From assembly GCF_018129995.1 (NCBI RefSeq), contig NZ_JAFCKS010000008.1, forward strand, positions 170,069-234,068: a stretch of DNA of 64,000 nucleotides. The letters run 5' to 3'. This document shows, piece by piece, positions 17,561 through 24,785 of the stretch. Below the pieces are notes generated by a model that was given only the letters and a program-made list of their open reading frames with translations, ran no database searches and was not told where the DNA came from. The stretch is from Bradyrhizobium sp. SZCCT0153 (lineage in GTDB: Bacteria > Pseudomonadota > Alphaproteobacteria > Rhizobiales > Xanthobacteraceae). Each line of letters begins with the position of its first letter. Position 1 is the stretch's first letter. The position numbers were made by a program, and so were the translations under genes.

Positions 17561-18636
17561 GCCTGCGCCTCCATCGGAAACGCGAAGGTCTCGGCCACAG
17601 GCCAGCTCAGGCGAATCTCGTCATGCAGGCGCGGGATCGCGCCGTCACGCCCCGAGAGCTCGGCAAGCAGGCTTTCGCCGGCGCCGGCATCGACCTCGAC
17701 CAGCGTACGCGAGCCCTGGAACACCACGGAGCGAACGCGCCCCGCCGCGGAGTTGGCTTCGCCCTGTTCGCCCAAGCGAAGCTGCTCGGGGCGCGCAGCG
17801 ACGATGACGGGGGAGCCTGCCTGGAAATTGCCGAGCGCCGACAGGCGGCCGACCCTGGTCTCGACATCGACTTTGCCGTTGCCTGCCGCCAGGACGGTGC
17901 CCGCAATCCGCGTCGACAGCCCGACGAAGTTGAGCGCGAACAGGCTCGCGGGCCGCAAATACAGTTCGCGCGGCTCGGCGAGCTGCTCGATCCGCCCCTT
18001 GTTCATGACGGCGACGCGGTCGGACATGGTCAGCGCCTCGTCCTGGTCGTGGGTCACGAAGATCGCGGTTGCCTTCACGTCCTGGAGCAGGCGGCGCAGC
18101 TCGACCTGCATTTCCTCGCGCAGCTTGCGATCGAGCGCGGAGAGTGCCTCGTCGAACAGCAGCACATCAGGCTCGACCGCGATGGCGCGCGCCAGCGCCA
18201 CGCGCTGCTGCTGCCCGCCCGACAGCGCCGAGATGCGCCGTCCGGCGAGATGGCCGAGCTTGACCAGCGCCAGCGCGCGCTCGACCGCGATGTCGATCTC
18301 GCGCCTGGCCATGCCGCGCACTTTCAATCCGAACGCGACATTGCCGGCGACGGTGAGATGCGGAAACAGCGCGTAACTCTGGAACACCACGCCGACATTG
18401 CGCTTGTGCGGCGGCACGTTGGTGATGTCTCGCCCGGCGAGCTCGACCTTGCCGGTGTCGGGCTGTACGAGGCCGGCGATAGCGCGCAGCAGCGTGGTCT
18501 TGCCGCAGCCGGAGGGGCCGAGCAGCGTCACCAGCTCGCCGCGCCGGATGGTGAGGTCGATGTGGTCCAGAACCGTCGTCGGCCCGTAGCGCTTGGAGAC
18601 GCCGCGGACGACGAGATGCGGGCTGCTCTCGCTCAT
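17557..18636 (-). CDS. ABC transporter ATP-binding protein, PotA-like
   Basis: 359 residues. Walker A GPSGCGKTT, signature LSGGQQQRVALARA, Walker B DVLLFDEALSALD and switch His in FVTHDQDEAL, followed by a C-terminal TOBE-type regulatory domain, as in PotA/CysA importers. Start ATG 18636 has AAGGAGAT upstream and overlaps the binding-protein stop (ATGA). The upstream in-frame extension lies inside that gene and was dropped. Confidence 0.92.
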   Translation of the reverse strand: MSESSPHLVVRGVSKRYGPTTVLDHIDLTIRRGELVTLLGPSGCGKTTLLRAIAGLVQPDTGKVELAGRDITNVPPHKRNVGVVFQSYALFPHLTVAGNVAFGLKVRGMARREIDIAVERALALVKLGHLAGRRISALSGGQQQRVALARAIAVEPDVLLFDEALSALDRKLREEMQVELRRLLQDVKATAIFVTHDQDEALTMSDRVAVMNKGRIEQLAEPRELYLRPASLFALNFVGLSTRIAGTVLAAGNGKVDVETRVGRLSALGNFQAGSPVIVAARPEQLRLGEQGEANSAAGRVRSVVFQGSRTLVEVDAGAGESLLAELSGRDGAIPRLHDEIRLSWPVAETFAFPMEAQA

Positions 18637-19673
18637 GTCATCTCCTTGCTCCAGCGGTCGACCCACGCGGCGCGGTTCTTGGCGACGAACGCCCAGTCAG
18701 GCGCGAACAGCGAGGCGGGATCCGGGAAGCCGGCCGGCGTCGGCGTGCCCTTGTTGGTTGGCGCGACGAAGGCCTTGTCGGCGAGGATGGTCTGTGCCTC
18801 CGGGCTCAGGAAGAAGTCGATCACGGCATCGGCGAGATCGCCGGCCGGTGCGCCAGCCACCTTGGCAATGCCTGAGGGCATGGCAAAGCCGCCATCCTGT
18901 GGCACGGCGAGATCGACCGGCGAGCCTTCCGCCTTACGGATCAGTGTGTAGGCGGAAAACTGTCCGCCGATCATCCAGGCCTCGCCCTGCTCCATCAGAT
19001 TGATGGCCTGCGGCGCGTTGGTATAGACGTTGAGCAGGTTCGCCTTCAGCTCCTTCACCTTCTTGAAGGCGGCGTCGATCTCGTATTGCGCGTCCTTGTA
19101 GGGCTTGCCGGTTTCAAGGCGCGCGGCCGCGAGCAGAGTCCAGAACCCTTCGGTGTTCGACAGCGACGGCACGATCACCCTCGAGGCATATTTCGCGTCC
19201 CACAGGTCCGACCATTTGGCGGGCGCCGTCTTCATGCGCTTGGTCGAGTAGGCGATGCCGGCCCAGGGCCGCTGGTAGTTCGCCCACATGCCGTCCTGAT
19301 GCACCGAGCCGTCCACGAGCTTGCCGAGATTGGCGATGGACGAGGCCGACATCTTCGTGATCAGGCCGTCGCTGGCTGCCGGCAGCATCACCGGATCGTC
19401 CATGATGACCACGGAGATTTTCGGCGCGGCCTTGTCGGCCTGCATCTTCTGGAGATTGGTCAGCGAGTTGGTGCCCTCGTAGAGCACCTTGCAGTCGAGC
19501 TTCTTCTCCAGCACCGGAAACAGATCGGCGTTGAAATACTTTGCGGCGCCTGCGGGGCCGCCGATGACGATTTCCTTGGGCGCGGCGCGCAGCCGCGCTG
19601 GAGCTGCGATGATCGCGGCAAGGGCCGCGCCGGACTTCAAAACACTGCGTCGGGAGGGGGTGTGCATGGGCAT
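18633..19673 (-). CDS. ABC transporter periplasmic substrate-binding protein, PotD-like
   Basis: 346 residues, first gene of the operon. The N-terminus MPMHTPSRRSVLKSG has a twin-arginine pattern followed by a hydrophobic stretch and RLRAAP, so export through Tat is likely. The mature part has the class II binding-protein form (DLFPVLEKKLDCKVLYEGTN and GIAYSTKRMKTAPAKW). ATG 19673 was chosen; ATG 19667 is possible. The frame extends upstream to 19910 across the palindromic operators, which is not credible as coding. Probable control by the divergent GntR protein. Confidence 0.9.
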   Translation of the reverse strand: MPMHTPSRRSVLKSGAALAAIIAAPARLRAAPKEIVIGGPAGAAKYFNADLFPVLEKKLDCKVLYEGTNSLTNLQKMQADKAAPKISVVIMDDPVMLPAASDGLITKMSASSIANLGKLVDGSVHQDGMWANYQRPWAGIAYSTKRMKTAPAKWSDLWDAKYASRVIVPSLSNTEGFWTLLAAARLETGKPYKDAQYEIDAAFKKVKELKANLLNVYTNAPQAINLMEQGEAWMIGGQFSAYTLIRKAEGSPVDLAVPQDGGFAMPSGIAKVAGAPAGDLADAVIDFFLSPEAQTILADKAFVAPTNKGTPTPAGFPDPASLFAPDWAFVAKNRAAWVDRWSKEMT

Positions 19674-19726
19674 GTCCCGTTTGTTGTGCGTAAAGCTTGC
19701 TCCGAGACAGCAGCAAGCACCATGCC

Positions 19727-19740
19727 AAATGTGCACATTT
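19727..19740. promoter_or_regulatory. Putative GntR operator, copy 1
   Basis: Perfect 14-bp palindrome AAATGTGCACATTT, about 55 bases upstream of the binding-protein start. An identical copy lies 81 bases away near the regulator gene, sharing flanks as CAAATGTGCACATTTTT. Position and symmetry fit a dimeric GntR-family binding site. Confidence 0.7.
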
Positions 19741-19807
19741 TTGAGTTCTATAATGAAATCAATGGTCTGAATCCAGGCATGGATTGCCGCCTGCACAGCG
19801 GCGCGAC

Positions 19808-19821
19808 AAATGTGCACATTT
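19808..19821. promoter_or_regulatory. Putative GntR operator, copy 2
   Basis: Identical palindrome AAATGTGCACATTT, immediately upstream of a GGAGG (19825-19829) and the regulator gene. Suggests autoregulation and possibly looping with copy 1, since the spacing is near eight helical turns. Confidence 0.7.
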
Positions 19822-19863
19822 TTTGGAGGTGACGCTGCGCATCCTTTGGGCCTAGCTATCGCC

Positions 19864-20604
19864 ATGGCGACGCAGCGCAGGCGAGACGGCAAGGCAAACG
19901 GCAAGGCCAATCCGGCCGAGGACGAGGCGGTCTATCAGGCTATCCTGCACGCGCTCCTGGAGGGCAAGCTGAAGGCGGGCGTGAAGCTCGCCGAGCCGCC
20001 GCTTGCCGACATTTTTGGCGTCTCGCGTGAGCGCATCCGCAAGGTGCTGCACCGGCTGGGTGCGGAGCGGCGGCTGGAGATGATCCCCAATCGCGGCGCC
20101 CGCGTGCCACGCCCGACGCTCGACGACGTCCGCAGCGTCTACGAGGCGCACCGCGTGCTCGAAGCCGGCGTGCTGACGCAGCTCGTGCGCCATATCGACG
20201 ACGCCTTGATCGACAGGCTGACCGCACATCTTGCCGAGGAACGCGCCGCCGCCACGCGCGGCGACCGCGCTGCCTCGGTGCGGCTGTCGGGCGCATTCCA
20301 CGTCCATCTGGTCGAGGCGCTCGGCAATGCCGAGCTCACGCGCTTCCTCGCCGACCTGCTCAGCCGCTCCTCGGTGATGGTCTCGGTCTATGAGCCCGCC
20401 ACCGATTCGATCTGCGCGGTGGACGAGCACGGCGCCATCGTCGAAGCGCTGCGCGCCCGCGATGTGGCCCGCGCCATCGCGGTGTCGCGCGAGCATTTTT
20501 TGCATGTGGAGAGCCGGCTGCATCTCGACGACGATGCGGCGCCGGCGAGCGAGGATTTGGAAAGCGTATTCAGTGCAGTTAAGCCGAAGCGGCGGAAGCG
20601 CTGA
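19864..20604 (+). CDS. GntR family transcriptional regulator (FCD-type)
   Basis: 246 residues. N-terminal winged helix (ADIFGVSRERIRKVLHRL, with the wing at NRGARVPRP), then an all-helical ligand-binding domain with the FCD-type pattern (YEAHRVLEAG and FHVHLVEALGN). Divergent from the ABC/puuE operon, so probably its regulator. The start is uncertain: ATG 19864 gives a natural N-terminus but has no close ribosome site, whereas in-frame ATG 19810 lies inside the palindrome. The effector is presumably the transported compound or a derivative. Confidence 0.88.
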   Translation: MATQRRRDGKANGKANPAEDEAVYQAILHALLEGKLKAGVKLAEPPLADIFGVSRERIRKVLHRLGAERRLEMIPNRGARVPRPTLDDVRSVYEAHRVLEAGVLTQLVRHIDDALIDRLTAHLAEERAAATRGDRAASVRLSGAFHVHLVEALGNAELTRFLADLLSRSSVMVSVYEPATDSICAVDEHGAIVEALRARDVARAIAVSREHFLHVESRLHLDDDAAPASEDLESVFSAVKPKRRKR

Positions 20605-20615
20605 ACTCTCCACAC

Positions 20616-20695
20616 GTCATTGCGATCGCAGCGAAGCAATCCAGTCTGCCGCCGCGGAAAGACTCTGGATTGCTTCACTGCGCTTCCAATGGCGA
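20616..20695. repeat. Dispersed palindromic repeat, copy A
   Basis: Begins GTCATTGCGA and carries inverted arms GAAGCAATCCAG (20633-20644) and CTGGATTGCTTC (20665-20676). Related elements occur at 50403-50480 and 55219-55300. This copy is partly degraded at its outer arms. Confidence 0.85.
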
Positions 20696-20714
20696 GGATG
20701 GGCTACGGACCTTC

Positions 20715-21377
20715 TCACGTCAGCACCTTGACCCCGCCGAACGACGTCACGCGGCCCTGCTTCAGCATCACGATCTGCGTTGCGAGCTGGCGCAGCTCGG
20801 CGACGTCGTGGCTGACATAGACCATGGGGACGTTGGCCTCGTCCCGCAGCCGCACCAGATAGGGCAGGATCTCGAGCTTGCGGCCTTCGTCGAGCGCGCC
20901 GAGCGGCTCGTCGAGGAGCAAGAGGCGCGGTTTCGACAGCAGCGCGCGGCCGAGCGCGACGCGCTGGCGTTCGCCGCCGGAAAGTTTTCCGGGGCGGCGG
21001 CCCTGCAGCGCACCGATGTCGAGCAGGTCGATGACGCGCTTGTGCTGCGCTGGATCGGGCGCCAGGCGGTTCATCCGCCTTCCATAGTCGAGATTCTGCG
21101 CGACGTTGAGGTGCGGAAACAGCCGCGCATCCTGGAACACGTAGCCGATGCGGCGGCGCCAGGTCGGGACGTGGATGCCGGCCGCCGTATCGTCCACGGT
21201 CTCGCCGTCGATCACGATGGTGCCGCGGTCGGGCCGCAGCAGGCCGGCGATCATGTTGACCAGCGAGCTCTTGCCGGCGCCCGAAGCGCCGAACAGGCCG
21301 ATGACACGGCCTTCGCTGGCGAAGGACGCGGACAGCGAGAATTCGCCGAGCTGCTTTTCGATGTCGACGCGCAGCAT
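20715..21377 (-). CDS. modC: Molybdate ABC transporter ATP-binding protein
   Basis: 220 residues. Walker A GASGAGKSS, signature LSGGERQRVALGRA, Walker B LLLLDEPLGALD, His in VYVSHDVAEL. It lacks the C-terminal TOBE/MopI domain that gives full ModC a length near 350, so it is a short form. It powers molybdate uptake with ModB and ModA. It starts 2 bases after modB ends. The frame appears open upstream through modB, but no fusion is intended since modB is read in another frame. Confidence 0.88.
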   Translation of the reverse strand: MLRVDIEKQLGEFSLSASFASEGRVIGLFGASGAGKSSLVNMIAGLLRPDRGTIVIDGETVDDTAAGIHVPTWRRRIGYVFQDARLFPHLNVAQNLDYGRRMNRLAPDPAQHKRVIDLLDIGALQGRRPGKLSGGERQRVALGRALLSKPRLLLLDEPLGALDEGRKLEILPYLVRLRDEANVPMVYVSHDVAELRQLATQIVMLKQGRVTSFGGVKVLT

Positions 21378-21379
21378 GG

Positions 21380-22075
21380 TCAGTTCCCGTGCAGGCGCTG
21401 CGTCGCGCGGCGGGCGAACCATTCGGCGGCAATCAGCGCGCCCAGCGCCAGGATCACCGAGACGATCACGAGCCGGCCCGCGGCGGCGTCGCCATCCGGG
21501 GTCTGGATCAGCGAATAGATTGCCGAGGAGATCGTCTGGGTCTCGCCGGGAATGTTGGAGACGAAGGTGATGGTCGCGCCGAACTCGCCGATCGCTTTCG
21601 CAAAGCCGAGCACCATGCCGGCGAGCACGCCGGGCAGCGCCAGCGGCAGTGTTACCGTGAAGAACACCTTGAAAGGAGCCGCGCCAAGCGTCTCGGCAGC
21701 CTGCTCGAGCCGGCGGTCGACCGCCTCGATCGACAGCCGCATCGGGCGGACCAGCAGCGGAAACGACATCACGCCGCAGGCCAGCGCCGCGCCGGTCCAG
21801 CGGAATGCGAAGACGATGCCGAGATGATCGGCGAGGAAAGCGCCGACGAGGCCGCGGCGGCCAAACGTCAACAGCAGCAGATAACCGGTCACGACCGGCG
21901 GCAGCACCAGCGGCAGATGCACCAGTGCGTCGAGCACCGGCTTGCCCCAGAAATCGCGGCGCGCAAGCAGCCATGCCAGCGCAATGCCGAACGGCGTTGC
22001 CACCAGCGTCGCGATGACGGCGACCCTGAGCGAGAGCAGGATCGCCGTCCATTCGGCGGGAGAGATGTCGAGCAT
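21380..22075 (-). CDS. modB: Molybdate ABC transporter permease
   Basis: About 231 residues, five or six transmembrane helices. The hallmark loop RLEQAAETLGAAPFKVFF is the EAA motif and GEFGATITF is typical of ModB. ATG 22075 preferred; TTG 22099 is an alternative. Middle gene of modABC. Confidence 0.92.
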   Translation of the reverse strand: MLDISPAEWTAILLSLRVAVIATLVATPFGIALAWLLARRDFWGKPVLDALVHLPLVLPPVVTGYLLLLTFGRRGLVGAFLADHLGIVFAFRWTGAALACGVMSFPLLVRPMRLSIEAVDRRLEQAAETLGAAPFKVFFTVTLPLALPGVLAGMVLGFAKAIGEFGATITFVSNIPGETQTISSAIYSLIQTPDGDAAAGRLVIVSVILALGALIAAEWFARRATQRLHGN

Positions 22076-22102
22076 CAAGTCGTGAACATCAGGTCGCAAA
22101 AA

Positions 22103-22885
22103 TCAGATTGTCGGACTGACGAGGAATTTGAAACCATATTTTTCCAGAATGGTCTTGGCCGCGGTCGAGCGCAGGAAGGCGAGATAGTCGCTGGTCTCGC
22201 CCTTCGCGGTGGTGGTCGCGGCGACCGGATAGATGATCGCGGGGTGGGAATCCGCCGGGAAGGTGCCGACGATCTTAACGCCGGGCTCGACCTTGGCGTC
22301 GGTGGAATAGACGATGCCGAGCGCCGCCTCGCCGCGGGCCACCAGTGTCAGCGCGGCGCGCACGCTCTCGGCCATGGCGAATTTCGGCTCGGCGGCCTGC
22401 CAGGCACCGAGCTTCTCCAGCGCGGCCTTGGCGTATTTCCCAACGGGAACGGACTTGACGTCGCCGGTCGCGATCCTGCCGTCGCCGGCGAGTTTTGCGA
22501 GGTCGAAACCTTGCGCGATGGCGACGTTGTCGATCCCTGAATCCTTCGGCGCGATCAGCACGATGCTGTTGCCGAGCAGGTTGACGCGGCTCGGCTCGTC
22601 GATGGTCTTCTTGGAGGTCGCATAGTCCATCCAGTCGGTGTCGGCGGAGACGAACACGTCGGCCGGCGCGCCCTGCTCGATCTGCTTGGCGAGCACGGAG
22701 CTTGCGGCATAGCTGACGCTGAACTTGACGCCGGTCTTGGCGGTGTAGGCGGCGTCGACCTCGTCGAGCGCGTTCTTCATCGAGGCGGCCGCGAACACGG
22801 TGATGGTCTTGTCCTCGGCTGCGGCAGGCGAAAGGGCCGCGAGCAAGACGATGACGGCGGAAAAAAGCACGGAAAGGCGGGACAT
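22103..22885 (-). CDS. modA: Molybdate-binding periplasmic protein
   Basis: 260 residues with a signal peptide (MSRLSVLF to SPAAAE). Mature start TITVFAAASMKNALDEV is characteristic of ModA, as are the ligand-loop Ser residues (SYAASSVLAKQIEQGAPAD) and DVFVSADTDWM. It captures molybdate or tungstate in the periplasm. ATG 22885 follows GGAGCG. Start of the modABC operon. Confidence 0.94.
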   Translation of the reverse strand: MSRLSVLFSAVIVLLAALSPAAAEDKTITVFAAASMKNALDEVDAAYTAKTGVKFSVSYAASSVLAKQIEQGAPADVFVSADTDWMDYATSKKTIDEPSRVNLLGNSIVLIAPKDSGIDNVAIAQGFDLAKLAGDGRIATGDVKSVPVGKYAKAALEKLGAWQAAEPKFAMAESVRAALTLVARGEAALGIVYSTDAKVEPGVKIVGTFPADSHPAIIYPVAATTTAKGETSDYLAFLRSTAAKTILEKYGFKFLVSPTI

Positions 22886-23043
22886 CGGGAGCGCTCCATG
22901 CGCGCATACGCGCGCCAATGGCGCACGCAAGACGGCGTTGGTTGAGTAAGGATTGCGACCGGCGGAAGCGCTGTTCCGACAAGCCCGACCGACTTACGGT
23001 CCGTCGGGATATCGCCGGGGAGACCATAACAGGCTGGCGGAAC

Positions 23044-23081
23044 AGGTCAAAGCTGACCTTTGAGGTCAAAGCTGACCTTTG
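23044..23081. repeat. Tandem 19-bp palindromic unit upstream of modA
   Basis: AGGTCAAAGCTGACCTTTG occurs twice in direct succession (23044 and 23063). Each unit holds the inverted repeat AGGTCA-N4-TGACCT. Either a double operator on one helix face every 19 bp, or a recent small duplication. Confidence 0.65.
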
Positions 23082-23216
23082 GTCCCGCCCGGTCTACTCG
23101 CTGGGCAGGATCGCGATCGAGATCCCGGGATGCCGCGCGGCTTACGGCCCGGCGGCGGCAGGCAATCCTAGCGCATTTGGGGGTGCGAACCAGCCGTCGC
23201 CTTACGCACAAGCGTC

Positions 23217-23247
23217 GTCCTGGACACGCGAAGCGCTGATCCAGGAC
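23217..23247. repeat. Short hairpin repeat
   Basis: Perfect 8-bp arms GTCCTGGA (23217-23224) and TCCAGGAC (23240-23247) around a 15-base loop containing AGCGCT. Looks like a dispersed intergenic element; no coding role. Confidence 0.55.
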
Positions 23248-23384
23248 CCATAACCACAGGGTTGTGTTTGGCGAAGACGCGGAGCTACCACTTCGCCCAA
23301 CAACTGCTCCCTGGAGCAATAGGTCCCCTGAGTTCACAAACGAGTGCAACACTCAAGAGAAGGCCTCTGCCGGGACGACAATGT

Positions 23385-24329
23385 TTACGGCTTCGCATCG
23401 CCCGCGCGCAGCACCACCTTGCAGGCCGCGGGCATCTGCGCCAGCGTCATCGGCGGCTTGGGTTTTGGCGGCTCCGGCGGCGGCTTGGGATGCAGCACCG
23501 CGTCGGAGAACCAATAGGCAAGATCGGCAGGCTTGCAGCCTTCGTCCGCGGATTGCGACGGCTGGCCCTCGCATTCGCCGGCGCCCGCCGGGCAGCGCAT
23601 GCGGATGTGGAAGTGATAGTCGTGGCCCCACCAAGGCCGGATCTTCGACAGCCAGGAGCGGTCGCCCCTGGCCTCGCGGCACAGTGCCTTCTTGATCGCG
23701 GCATTGACGAAGATGCGCTGCACCGCGGGCTCCTGCGCCGCGTCGCGCAGCACCAGCACATGGCCCGGCGTGAAAACTTTCGGATCGATGTCGAGCCGGT
23801 CCTGCCGCACCATCATAACCGCCGACATCTCCTCGCGTTCCTCGCGCGAGAGCCGATGGTCCGGCATCGGCGTCAGCCAGATGTCGGCATCGAGGCCGAT
23901 CTGGTGGCTGGCATGGCCGGACAGCGCCGGGCCGCCGCGCGGCTGGGCGATGTCGCCGACCAGGATGCCCGGCCATCCCGCGTCCTTGTGCGCCCTGGCC
24001 GCGAGCCGCTTGATCAGCGCGATCATCTGGGGGTGGCCGTAGCTGCGATTGCGCGACAGCCGCATCACCTGCCAATTGTCGCCGTTGACCGGCATCTGAT
24101 CGGCGCCGCCGATGCAGCCCCTGGTGTAGGAGCCGATGACATGCGCCGGTCCCTTCGAGGGCAGCAGCTTTCGCGCGAACAGCTCCTTGGCGCCGATGGT
24201 GGGATCGTTGGGATTGGCAAGCGGCGGCAGCGGCTTCGGATTCATGCTGCCCTTGTCCTGGGCCAGCGCGTCGCCGGCGGCCAGGAGCGTCATGACGAGC
24301 AGCAGAGAGACAAGGCGGCGGGGACTCAT
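23385..24329 (-). CDS. mepA: Penicillin-insensitive murein endopeptidase
   Basis: 314 residues with a signal peptide (MSPRRLVSLLLV to GDALAQ). LAS-type metallopeptidase that cuts cross-links in peptidoglycan in the periplasm. The Zn ligands are in SGHASHQIGLDADIWL (His, Asp) and GHDYHFHIRM (His). The C-terminus is Pro-rich (PKPPPEPPKPKPP). ATG 24329 has AAGGATG upstream. Extension to 24551 was rejected because it precedes the signal peptide. Confidence 0.93.
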   Translation of the reverse strand: MSPRRLVSLLLVMTLLAAGDALAQDKGSMNPKPLPPLANPNDPTIGAKELFARKLLPSKGPAHVIGSYTRGCIGGADQMPVNGDNWQVMRLSRNRSYGHPQMIALIKRLAARAHKDAGWPGILVGDIAQPRGGPALSGHASHQIGLDADIWLTPMPDHRLSREEREEMSAVMMVRQDRLDIDPKVFTPGHVLVLRDAAQEPAVQRIFVNAAIKKALCREARGDRSWLSKIRPWWGHDYHFHIRMRCPAGAGECEGQPSQSADEGCKPADLAYWFSDAVLHPKPPPEPPKPKPPMTLAQMPAACKVVLRAGDAKP

Positions 24330-24785
24330 GCTGACATCCTTATAGCCCAACCCCGCGTCAGGGTTAAGGATCCGGCCCTCGGCAATGCCAAGGCTATGCG
24401 AGTCCCCATGCGACCATCCCCATTTCCATGTCGATGTCCATCTCGTCATCCCAAAGTCGCATCCCTGCCGGCCGGTCTTTAAGTGCGCGATAACCCTGTT
24501 CCGCGTTGACCAAAATTCGTGCGCGCAGTGAGTAATGCGGACGGCCGGCATGCAATCCCTGGTGAATTCGGAAACGATTCAAAAGCACGCGCAATTTCGC
24601 GCCACATTCCTCTTCGATTGCGACGACGGGATGGTCTCGGCGCGCCCGCGGATGCCGGCCGCGCCTCGTAAAAAGGCAAAAAGGCCCGTGTTGAGGACGT
24701 TGCGCCCGGCCGCGGCGGCACCAGGATTACTTTTTTTTCAGACACTTGCTCCAAAACTTGCGGCCGCCGGGCGCGACTGGGACGA
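24330..24785. other. 456-bp intergenic region, divergent promoters
   Basis: Lies between mepA and the PAS-GGDEF-EAL gene, which diverge. It holds a possible 84-codon reading frame (24535-24789) ending in a GTGA overlap with the next start, but its composition and sequence give no support for a protein. A run of eight T at 24730-24737 is the most AT-rich spot. Confidence 0.5.

Larger units (their letters stand above)
22886..23384. other. 499-bp gene-free region upstream of modA
   Basis: No convincing gene. It contains the 19-bp tandem palindromic unit at 23044-23081, a hairpin repeat at 23217-23247 (GTCCTGGA / TCCAGGAC) of a type I associate with Bradyrhizobium intergenic repeats, and the promoter side of modABC. 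I see no clear ModE-type box. Confidence 0.6.

Noticed and set aside
20715..22052. One long frame spanning modC and part of modB
   Set aside because: modB is read in another frame with clear permease motifs, and modC has its own ATG at 21377; the extension is out-of-frame read-through.
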